From JAEUPI01 sp035764445 (GTDB lineage: Bacteria > Pseudomonadota > Gammaproteobacteria > Burkholderiales > Burkholderiaceae_C), in contig DASTZF010000109.1 of the NCBI GenBank assembly GCA_035764445.1, forward strand, positions 1-16,351: a stretch of 16,351 nt of DNA, in the 5' to 3' direction. Of this stretch, positions 1 through 6,220 are shown piece after piece. The first letter of the stretch is position 1. Each line of letters starts with the position of its first letter. The translations under genes were made by a program, and so were the position numbers. Below the pieces are notes generated by a model. That model worked only from the letters and a program-made list of their open reading frames with translations. It had not been told where the DNA came from and ran no database searches.

Positions 1-1528
1 CTTCCTTGATCAATCTGTCGTCCTTGCGCAGGCCAGAGAAGTGCGGGTGGTTGGCCTGGATGCCGGTGTCGAGCACGGCCCAGGTGATGTCCTTGCCGTT
101 GGCGCCGAAGCTGGTCAATGCGGCGTCGGCCTTGATCGGCAGCATCGATCGCCACGTGTGCTTGGCCTTGCGCGAACTGCGCCACACCGCATAGACACGC
201 AGCTCCTGGTGCTGCTTGCCAATCTTGCATAGCTCGCTGGCGGTCAGCCGCGCCGCGACGAAGCGGCGCAGCGGATCGATCTCGGCGGCCTTCGGGTCGC
301 TGACTTCCTTGCGCAATCGATCGGCGAGCCTGGCGATGCGGTGCTCGAGTCGCAACGCGGGCGGTCCGTCGTCGCTGGAGCGCGCCAGCGTACGCCGCTC
401 GGCCAGCTCGACCGCGTGCATCTGCTCGTCCTCCTCGCCGAGCGCGGCGTAGCCGGGCTCGAGCGCTTCGACCAGCACCGGCTGTCGCACGCTGTCGTCG
501 ATCGCCAGACCCTCCGCGACGTCGCGTGCGATCACGAAGCGCCCGATCGCGTCGATGCGCATCGCCTCGGCCACCACGCCGCGCACATGCGGATGCGCCA
601 GGTAGCCCACCGCCGAATGCGGGTTGAAGCCCGCAATGCGGCGCGTGGCCGAATTGACGATCACCTCGTCCTGGATCTCGGTGGTGGCTGGCGGCCTGGC
701 GGTGAAGTCGCTTGCCAATCCCTTGTCGAGCGCCACCGGATCGAGCGGGTCGGCGAAGTTGGCCCAGCGCGTTACGACGGCCGGTATCAACAGCGAAGCG
801 GGATCGAGAAAGTCCTGCACCTCGCGGATGCCGAGCGGTGAGCCGATCGTCACCAGCGCGTCGAGCTCGAGCTGCCTCTCGGCGAGCGTCGACAGCACCT
901 CGTAGGCGATGATCGAACCCTGGCTGTGTGCGACGATCGTCAACGGCTGGTCGCTCGGCAGCTGCAGCTGATCGCTCAGGCGCTTGCGAATGCGCGCGCG
1001 CATGCCGTCGCGGAAGAAGTACGCCGCGGTGTCGGCGATGAACGTCTCGAGGAACGCACGGCTGATCGGCTTGCGCAGAAAGCCCGGCAACGGCAGCACC
1101 TTCTTGCCCACACCGCGCGCGCTCGGCGCCGCGTCCTCGACGCCGAATCCGCCCAGCAGCGAGCGCGCGAAGGCCTGTGCGTCTTCATCGTCCTCGTCGA
1201 CCCCGGCGTTGGTGAGCAGCGCGTCGACGTCGAGCTCGGCCTGCGAGCCGGTGCTGCGCCGGCGGATCGACTTCGCAGCGGGGCCGGCTGGCGGATGCAA
1301 CAGATCGGACCAGTACGCTATGCGGCTTCGCTCGCCGAGGTCCTTGCCGAACAGCGCAAGGTCCCACTCGAGCTTCAGCTGATCCGCCGGCGGATGCTGC
1401 CCGATGCCGTGCACGTAGACGACGATCGACTCGTGCCGGTCCGCGCTGGCGGCCACCTTGGCCGTCTTGCCCGTGCGGCGCTTGGTAGCCCCTCGCTTCT
1501 TCTTGTCCGGCTGCGAACGCGTGGCCAT
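1..1528 (-). CDS. Alpha/beta-hydrolase fused to subtilisin-like (S8) protease, partial at window edge
   Basis: The minus-strand frame is open from the ATG at 1528 to base 1, giving 509 codons without a stop; the C-terminus lies outside the window. After a basic Lys/Arg-rich N-terminus (about residues 1-30), residues 35-46 read IVVYVHGIGQHP, the first strand and oxyanion region of an alpha/beta-hydrolase. The nucleophile elbow AHSQGS places Ser202. Asp260 (in NFADPLDPVA) and His304 (in NPHSAVGYL) are plausible triad partners. Near the edge, WAVLDTGIQANHPHF matches the Asp block of subtilases, with catalytic Asp487; the His and Ser blocks would lie beyond base 1. No signal peptide is evident, so a cytoplasmic location or non-classical export is likely. 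The start is supported by a perfect nine-base Shine-Dalgarno. The substrate is unknown. The hydrolase and Asp block are seen directly; active protease function is inferred. Confidence 0.85.
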   Translation of the reverse strand, partial: MATRSQPDKKKRGATKRRTGKTAKVAASADRHESIVVYVHGIGQHPPADQLKLEWDLALFGKDLGERSRIAYWSDLLHPPAGPAAKSIRRRSTGSQAELDVDALLTNAGVDEDDEDAQAFARSLLGGFGVEDAAPSARGVGKKVLPLPGFLRKPISRAFLETFIADTAAYFFRDGMRARIRKRLSDQLQLPSDQPLTIVAHSQGSIIAYEVLSTLAERQLELDALVTIGSPLGIREVQDFLDPASLLIPAVVTRWANFADPLDPVALDKGLASDFTARPPATTEIQDEVIVNSATRRIAGFNPHSAVGYLAHPHVRGVVAEAMRIDAIGRFVIARDVAEGLAIDDSVRQPVLVEALEPGYAALGEEDEQMHAVELAERRTLARSSDDGPPALRLEHRIARLADRLRKEVSDPKAAEIDPLRRFVAARLTASELCKIGKQHQELRVYAVWRSSRKAKHTWRSMLPIKADAALTSFGANGKDITWAVLDTGIQANHPHFSGLRKDDRLIKE

Positions 1529-1534
1529 CGCACG

Positions 1535-1543
1535 ACCTCCTTA
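1535..1543 (-). promoter_or_regulatory. Perfect Shine-Dalgarno for the hydrolase-subtilase gene
   Basis: Reading the minus strand, TAAGGAGGT lies six bases before the ATG at 1528. It is fully complementary to the 3' end of 16S rRNA, the strongest ribosome-binding site seen in this window, and it fixes the start codon. It suggests high translation initiation. Confidence 0.8.
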
Positions 1544-1557
1544 TTCGGTGGACAGCG

Positions 1558-1586
1558 ATGCTAGGTGCCCGGCCGGGCGACGGCAA
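1558..1586 (-). promoter_or_regulatory. Candidate sigma-70 promoter with palindrome in the spacer
   Basis: On the minus strand, TTGCCG (1586-1581) and TAGCAT (1563-1558) are separated by exactly 17 bases; each matches the -35 or -10 consensus at four of six positions. Transcription would begin near 1551 and give a leader of about 20 bases containing the perfect Shine-Dalgarno. The spacer contains the 12-base perfect palindrome GCCCGGCCGGGC (1567-1578), a possible operator or simply GC-rich chance. No start site has been mapped, so this is prediction only. Confidence 0.4.
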
Positions 1587-1634
1587 TCCCAAGCATGGCT
1601 CGGGCGATGCCGAACCGTGCAGCAACTCGAAAGC

Positions 1635-2108
1635 TCAGTCGCGGTCGCGCGGATCGGGCGCTCGTGCGCGGCGCGCGGGCTTGTCTGCGCTTCGCGCCTC
1701 GATGGCTCGATCGACCCGCGCACCCAGCCACAGGATCACGAAGGCCAGCACGGCGACGGCCAGCGCAGGCCCGATCTGGCCGATGCCCGCGACGACACCG
1801 AGGATCGACGTGATCCAGACCGCGGCCGCGGTGGTCAGGCCATGCGGGCGATCATCACCGCGGCCGTGCAGGATCACGCCGGCGCCGAGAAAGCCGATGC
1901 CGGCCAACAACCCCTGGATGACGCGCGCCGTGCTGTCGTAAGAAGCCCCGGCATGCTGCAGCGCGGCCGGCAGCAAGCCGGCGCCCAGGCCGACGAGGCC
2001 GAGCGTGCGCATGCCGGTGTTCTTGTGGCTTTGAGCGCGTTCGTAGCCGAGCAGCACGCCGCACAGCGTGGCCACGAGGACCCTCAGCGCGAATTCCTCT
2101 GCGCTCAT
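1635..2108 (-). CDS. MgtC/SapB family small membrane protein
   Basis: The product has 157 residues. Residues 19-44 carry the MgtC-family pattern: a glycine-rich turn, GYERAQSHKNTGMRT, then LVGLGAG. Residues 66-80 read QGLLAGIGFLGAGVI, the second hallmark of the family. About four membrane segments are expected (roughly 7-22, 36-52, 66-81 and 93-130), followed by a charged Arg/Asp-rich tail. It lacks the long C-terminal ACT-like domain of full-length Salmonella MgtC, so it belongs to the short SapB-like type. MgtC proteins are linked to growth in low magnesium and to regulation of F-type ATP synthase in pathogens; the role of short versions in environmental bacteria is unclear. The ATG at 2108 is chosen because the family match begins there and GGAGG lies ten bases upstream; a longer reading adds only Arg-rich, non-homologous residues. 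Confidence 0.85.
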   Translation of the reverse strand: MSAEEFALRVLVATLCGVLLGYERAQSHKNTGMRTLGLVGLGAGLLPAALQHAGASYDSTARVIQGLLAGIGFLGAGVILHGRGDDRPHGLTTAAAVWITSILGVVAGIGQIGPALAVAVLAFVILWLGARVDRAIEARSADKPARRARAPDPRDRD

Positions 2109-2222
2109 TGAAGCCAGGCCTCCACGACGCGGCACCAGCGTCGAAGCTGGCGGGCCGGGCATTGTGACGCGGCGAGCGCACCGACGCACCCGCGCTGACC
2201 TGCGTGACGACGCGAAGGCCCT

Positions 2223-2248
2223 GCGGCGCGCCGACCGGGCCGCGCCGC
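2223..2248 (-). terminator. GC-rich stem-loop directly after the repeat lipoprotein gene
   Basis: GCGGCGCG (2223-2230) and CGCGCCGC (2241-2248) form a perfect eight-base stem with a ten-base loop, starting two bases after the TAG stop at 2251 on the minus strand. There is no T-tract, so it is not a classic intrinsic terminator; it could slow RNA polymerase or protect the mRNA 3' end. Confidence 0.35.
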
Positions 2249-2250
2249 CG

Positions 2251-2586
2251 CTACTTCTTGGCCCCCTCCTGCATCTTCTCGCCGGCCTTCTCGATCGCCT
2301 TGCCGGTGGCATCGACCGCCTTGTCGACGGCCTCGCCAGCCTGCTTGGCTCCGGATTCGATCTTTTGCCCGGCCTCCTGCGCGGCCGCTCCGGCCTTCGC
2401 CGCCGCCGAGGTCACCGCATCGCTCGCCGCACTGACGGCGGCGTCGACCTTCTTGCCGGCCTCTTGAACTGCTTGGTCGATCTTCTTGCCGGCTTGCTCG
2501 GCTGGGCCTTCCTTGCGTTGGCAGCCGGCCAGCGCCAGACCGCTCACCAGCATTGCGGCCATCAGGATCCGCCAGTTCGACTTCAT
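2251..2586 (-). CDS. Small Ala/Lys-rich repeat lipoprotein
   Basis: The product has 111 residues. A lipoprotein signal peptide is clear: Lys at position 2, a hydrophobic core at 7-19, and lipobox LAGC with lipidated Cys22; the following Gln does not suggest inner-membrane retention. The mature part is almost entirely low-complexity helix in loose 11-residue units such as GKKIDQAVQEA and GKKVDAAVSAA, ending in EKMQEGAKK. This resembles LEA-like or YtxH-like amphipathic repeat proteins and would form a long rod in the periplasm. The function is unknown; envelope stress protection or an Lpp-like spacer role are possibilities, not conclusions. The ATG at 2586 is preferred because AAGGAG lies seven bases upstream and the signal peptide begins there. 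It stands alone between the MgtC-like gene and the divergent mla block. Confidence 0.8.
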   Translation of the reverse strand: MKSNWRILMAAMLVSGLALAGCQRKEGPAEQAGKKIDQAVQEAGKKVDAAVSAASDAVTSAAAKAGAAAQEAGQKIESGAKQAGEAVDKAVDATGKAIEKAGEKMQEGAKK

Positions 2587-2798
2587 CGCATTGCTCCTTT
2601 GCTGGCCCGCGCTTGGGCCGCGGGATCGTTGGGCACGTCGCCGGCAGCTCCATCCGGCACCGTCTCGAGCACCTGGGTGCTTGCACATCGAACGAGGGGG
2701 CAGCCGGGCCCGTTGACCGCAGTGGTATCCGCGTCACACGGACCCCCGCCGCAGCGACCCGGCCCGTCGCACCGCCGCCACAATGGTGCGGCAGCGCG
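2587..2798. promoter_or_regulatory. Divergent intergenic region, lipoprotein / mla operon
   Basis: These 212 bases must hold promoters for both the lipoprotein gene (minus) and the six-gene mla block (plus). The near-palindrome AGCACCTGGGTGCT (2668-2681) has six-base arms around a TG centre and is a possible operator. TTGACC at 2713-2718 resembles a -35 box, but no good -10 follows at the right distance. No gene is seen here. Confidence 0.3.
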
Positions 2799-3929
2799 AT
2801 GGACGCCCCCCTCCTGCCCCCGATCCACCTGGCGCCGGAAGCCGACGCCGACGTGCTGTACCTGCAGGGCTCGTGGCGGCTCGATCGCGCAGCCGCCATC
2901 GCCGAGGCGGTGGCCGCGCTGCCGCTGCGCCCCGAGCGCGCCTGCGTGCTCGACGGCAGCCGCCTGCAGGACCTCGACACCACCGCTGGCTTTCTGCTGT
3001 TCCATCACCTCGACGAAGCGGGGTTCGCCGCCGAGACCATCGCCACCCGGCACATGGACGAGCGCCACGCGCGCCTGTTGCGCCTGGTGCACGAGCGCAT
3101 GCGCGCGGCACCGGTGAAGGCGCCGGTGGTGGCGCCCAACGTCGTGCAGCGTGTCGGCAGGGCCACGCTGCGCATGGCGCGCGAACTCGCCGACCACAAC
3201 GCCTTCGTCGGCGAGCTCGCGCTCGAGCTGCTCGCGTTGCTGAAGCGGCCGCGGCTGTTCCGCTTTCGCGAGACGGTATCGCAGTTCGAGAGCGCGACGA
3301 TCGATGCGATTCCGATCGTCGCGCTGGTGACCTTCCTGATCGGCGTGGTGTTCGCCTATCTGCTGGGAGTGCAGGCGCAGCGCTACGGCGCCACCATCTT
3401 CGTCGTCGACGGCGTCGGCCTGGCGATCTGCCGCGAGCTGTCGCCGATCCTGGTGGCGGTGATCGTGGCCGGCCGCTCGGGTGCGGCCTTCACCGCGCAG
3501 ATCGGCTCGATGAAGGTGCAGGAGGAGACCGACGCCATCAGCACGCTGGGCCTGTCGACGATCCAGGTGCTGGTGATCCCGCGCCTGATCGCGCTGGCGG
3601 TAGGCCTGCCGATGCTGGTGTTTGTCGGCGACCTGGCCGGCATCGCCGGCGGCATGCTGATCAGCACCGCACAGCTCGGCATCTCGATCCCGTCGTTCAC
3701 CAACCGGCTGCACGCGACGCTCGACTTGAGCGCAGTGGTGATCGGGCTGGCCAAGGCACCGGTGTTCGCGCTCTTCATCGCGATGATCGCCTGCCAGATG
3801 GGCATGTCGGTCGCGCGCGACGCGCGCAGCGTCGGCGAGCACACCACGTCGACCGTGGTGCAGAGCATCGTATGGGTGATCGTGCTGGACGCCATCTTCG
3901 CGATCATCCTGCAGCGGCTGGACATCTGA
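2799..3929 (+). CDS. mlaE: MlaE-family lipid ABC transporter permease with N-terminal STAS domain
   Basis: The product has 376 residues. Residues 1-95 form a STAS-like domain (strand VLYLQGSWRLD at 19-29, then ACVLDGSRLQDLD at 48-60), the role played by separate MlaB in E. coli. The MlaE permease follows from about residue 120, with membrane segments near 171-190, 205-225, 255-290, 312-332 and 353-371. The family hallmark at 213-251 includes ELSPILVA, AGRSGAAFTAQIGSMK and the EETDAISTLG motif that contacts the ATPase. The complex moves phospholipids or related lipids between the inner membrane and the periplasmic MCE protein. The gene opens a tightly overlapping operon and its TGA overlaps the mlaF ATG. 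The ATG at 2799 has a weak ribosome-binding site; the longer upstream reading is proline/arginine-rich and was rejected. Permease identity is firm; the lipid and direction of transport are not visible. Confidence 0.93.
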   Translation: MDAPLLPPIHLAPEADADVLYLQGSWRLDRAAAIAEAVAALPLRPERACVLDGSRLQDLDTTAGFLLFHHLDEAGFAAETIATRHMDERHARLLRLVHERMRAAPVKAPVVAPNVVQRVGRATLRMARELADHNAFVGELALELLALLKRPRLFRFRETVSQFESATIDAIPIVALVTFLIGVVFAYLLGVQAQRYGATIFVVDGVGLAICRELSPILVAVIVAGRSGAAFTAQIGSMKVQEETDAISTLGLSTIQVLVIPRLIALAVGLPMLVFVGDLAGIAGGMLISTAQLGISIPSFTNRLHATLDLSAVVIGLAKAPVFALFIAMIACQMGMSVARDARSVGEHTTSTVVQSIVWVIVLDAIFAIILQRLDI

Positions 3930-4687
3930 TGGATACCGTCCTGAAGGTCGACTCGATCGTCACCCGGTTCGGCCGCAACCGCGTGCACGACGGCGTCAGC
4001 TTCAGCATCCGGCGCGGCGAAGTGGTGGCGCTGATCGGCGGCAGCGGCACCGGCAAGTCGGTGCTGCTGAAAGAGACGATCGGCCTGCTGCGGCCCACCG
4101 CGGGACGCATCGAGCTGCTGGGGCAGGACGTCTGCGGCGCCGACGAGTCGCAGCTGAACGCGCTGCGCCGGCGCTTCGGCATGCTGTTCCAGGACGGTGC
4201 GCTCTTCTCGTCGCTGAGCGTGGCCGAGAACATCGCGGTGCCGTTTCGCGAGCACACCCCGATGCCCGACGCGCTGATCGCGCCGCTGGTGGGCTTCAAG
4301 CTGTCGCTGGTGGGGCTGGCGCCCGACACCGGCACCAAGACACCGGCGCAGCTGTCGGGCGGCATGCGCAAGCGCGTGGCGCTGGCGCGCGCATTGGCGC
4401 TCGAGCCCGAGGTGCTGTTTCTCGACGAGCCGACCTCGGGGCTCGACCCGATCGGCGCGCGCGCGTTCGACAACATGATCCGCGCGCTGGCCGACAGCCT
4501 GGGCCTGACGGTGTTCATGGTCACCCACGACCTCGACACGCTGCTGTCGATCATCGACCGTGCGATCGCGCTGTCCAGCGGCAAGGTGATCGCCGACGGC
4601 CCGGTGGCCAGCATCGCCGGGAGCGATGATCCCTGGCTCAAGGCCTACTTCGCGGCACGCGCGCCGCACTCTCAAAGGACGACGTGA
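3929..4687 (+). CDS. mlaF: MlaF-family lipid ABC transporter ATPase
   Basis: The product has 252 residues, normal for the family. The nucleotide-binding features are complete: Walker A GGSGTGKS at 37-44, Q-loop Gln88 in MLFQDGALFSSLSV, signature LSGGMRKR at 142-149, Walker B LFLDEPTSGLD with Asp166/Glu167, and H-loop His200 in VTHD. The LSGGM signature and the DGALFSSL segment are typical of MlaF/Ttg2A-type ATPases. It would drive the MlaE permease at the cytoplasmic face of the inner membrane. Its ATG shares one base with the mlaE stop (TGATG), indicating translational coupling, and its own stop overlaps the next start. Function by family is confident; the transported lipid is not known. Confidence 0.95.
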   Translation: MDTVLKVDSIVTRFGRNRVHDGVSFSIRRGEVVALIGGSGTGKSVLLKETIGLLRPTAGRIELLGQDVCGADESQLNALRRRFGMLFQDGALFSSLSVAENIAVPFREHTPMPDALIAPLVGFKLSLVGLAPDTGTKTPAQLSGGMRKRVALARALALEPEVLFLDEPTSGLDPIGARAFDNMIRALADSLGLTVFMVTHDLDTLLSIIDRAIALSSGKVIADGPVASIAGSDDPWLKAYFAARAPHSQRTT

Positions 4688-5628
4688 TGGACCCCAAAGC
4701 ACGCTATGCGCTCGTCGGCACGATCGTGCTGGCGCTGGTCGCCGCGGTGGCGGCCGGCATCGTGTGGCTGACCGCCACCCGCACCACCAGTGAGCGGGTG
4801 CCTTACAAGGTGTACTTCGTTCACCAGTCGCTCGAGGGGCTGGAGGTGCGCAGCGACGTGCGCATGCGCGGCATCCGCGTCGGCTCGGTGCGCGGCTTCA
4901 GGTTCTCGCAGGACCGGCCCGGCACCGTGGAGGTGTCGTTCGGCGTCGACTCGGGCGTGCCGGTGCTCGAAAGTACACGCGCGGTGGTCGAGCGCAACTT
5001 CATCACCGGGCTGGCGACTATCCGGCTGCAGAACCTGAGCGAAGACAGCCCGCCGCTGCAGCCACCCGACAACAGCGACGCGGCGGTGATCGCCGAGGGG
5101 TCGGAGGTGCAGCAGTTCGCCGAGACCTTCAACCATCTGGCGCAGCGCGCCGACGAGACGCTGCGCCGCATCAACAACACGCTGTCGGACCGCAACGTGA
5201 GCGCGCTCGGCGAAACCCTCGACCAACTGCGCGCCACCACGCGCGGCACCGCGGCCTTGGTGACACGGATGGACAAGACGCTGGCATCGATCGGCGCCAC
5301 CTCGGAGTCGGTGCGCGAGGCGGTGGCCGGCATCAGCGCCGACGCACGCCGCCTGAGCGAGCGCTACGACGCGCTCGGCGCCCAGGCCACCAGTGGCGCC
5401 GGCGAGGTCGCGCAGACGACGCGCCAGCTGCGCGCGGACATCACGCAACTGTCGCAGCGCGCCGAGTCGCTGCTGCGCGTCACCGACATCGAGCTGCGGC
5501 TGACGATGCAGGAGCTGCGCGCGGCGAGCGACGCGGTGTCGGTGACGGCACGCCACCTCGGCGACCCGCGCAGCGCACTGTTCGGGCCCAACGCCGCCAA
5601 CCTCGGCCCCGGAGAGGACAAGCGATGA
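4687..5628 (+). CDS. mlaD: MlaD-like MCE-domain protein, membrane-anchored lipid carrier
   Basis: The product has 313 residues. An N-terminal membrane anchor spans about 7-30, followed by one MCE domain at about 39-118 (YKVYFVHQSLEGLEVRSDVRMRG, shown here as its opening only, then VERNFITGLATIRLQ). Residues about 130-290 are a long Ala/Arg/Leu/Gln-rich helical region, probably coiled coil, that could build a hexameric barrel or channel through the periplasm. It is longer than E. coli MlaD (about 180 residues) and nearer to MCE proteins with extended helical tails. The ATG at 4687 is chosen over a GTG three bases earlier because AAGGA lies seven bases upstream. It overlaps the mlaF stop (ATGA) and its own stop overlaps the following lipoprotein start. 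The single MCE domain is seen; hexamer and tunnel are family knowledge. Confidence 0.92.
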   Translation: MDPKARYALVGTIVLALVAAVAAGIVWLTATRTTSERVPYKVYFVHQSLEGLEVRSDVRMRGIRVGSVRGFRFSQDRPGTVEVSFGVDSGVPVLESTRAVVERNFITGLATIRLQNLSEDSPPLQPPDNSDAAVIAEGSEVQQFAETFNHLAQRADETLRRINNTLSDRNVSALGETLDQLRATTRGTAALVTRMDKTLASIGATSESVREAVAGISADARRLSERYDALGAQATSGAGEVAQTTRQLRADITQLSQRAESLLRVTDIELRLTMQELRAASDAVSVTARHLGDPRSALFGPNAANLGPGEDKR

Positions 5629-6212
5629 GGGTGCTCGCCGTCGCGCTCGCGTCGCTGATCGTCGGCTGCACGAGCCCCGATCAGCCGCAGCGCTACTTCG
5701 TGCTCGATGGCGGCGCAGCTGCAGGTGCGCCTGCGGCGAGCGCGCCGAAGCACGACGCCACGCTGCTGATGGCGCCGGTCACGGCCGCGGGCTTCTACCG
5801 CACGCGCGAGCTCGCCTACAGCCGTGCCGGCGGCACGCGCGGCTACTACCAGTACAGCAGCTGGACCGAGCTGCCGGCGCTGGCGATCGGCAGCGCGCTG
5901 GTGACGCGGCTCGAGCGCAGCGGTGCGTTTCGCGCGGTCGCCTCGGCGACCGCCGGCGTCAGCGGCACGCTGCTGCTGCGCGTGCACCTCGACGAGATCT
6001 ACCACGACGCTGCGACGCCACCCGGCGTTGCGCGCATCGCGCTGACCGCGCAACTCAGCGATCCCGTCGGGCGCACGCTGATCGACAGGCGCACGTTCGC
6101 CGCCGCCGCACCAGCCAAGTCGTACGACGCTGAAGGCGCGGTGGCCGGCATGCGGCAGGCGCTTGATCAGGTGCTCGACGACGTGGTCAACTGGACAGCG
6201 GCGCCGCGCTGA
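5625..6212 (+). CDS. ABC-type transport auxiliary lipoprotein (PqiC-like)
   Basis: The product has 195 residues. A short signal peptide ends in the lipobox IVGC, with lipidated Cys15. The mature sequence begins RYFVLDGG and continues with a region rich in the pattern YRTRELAYSR, YYQYSSWTELPAL and VTRLERSGAF, which fits the auxiliary-lipoprotein family found beside MCE transporters (PqiC in the Pqi system). Such proteins sit at the inner leaflet of the outer membrane and receive or dock the MCE tunnel. The ATG overlaps the mlaD stop by four bases (ATGA), so it is part of the same transporter. No MlaC-like periplasmic shuttle or MlaA is present in the window, so this lipoprotein is the only visible outer-membrane component. 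Family assignment is fairly secure; the docking role is inferred. Confidence 0.85.
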   Translation: MRVLAVALASLIVGCTSPDQPQRYFVLDGGAAAGAPAASAPKHDATLLMAPVTAAGFYRTRELAYSRAGGTRGYYQYSSWTELPALAIGSALVTRLERSGAFRAVASATAGVSGTLLLRVHLDEIYHDAATPPGVARIALTAQLSDPVGRTLIDRRTFAAAAPAKSYDAEGAVAGMRQALDQVLDDVVNWTAAPR

Positions 6213-6220
6213 GAGCCGTC

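Noticed and set aside
341..1564. Plus-strand open frames opposite the hydrolase-subtilase fusion
   Set aside because: Arg-rich low-complexity translations; the minus-strand frame carries hydrolase and protease motifs and a perfect Shine-Dalgarno.
2553..2798. Upstream extension of mlaE
   Set aside because: The added 82 residues are Pro/Arg/Ser-rich with no similarity to STAS or permease sequence and run into the divergent promoter region.
2783..3928. Open frame continuing upstream of mlaF through mlaE
   Set aside because: It is the second frame of the permease gene and Arg-rich; mlaF begins at the ATG overlapping the mlaE stop.
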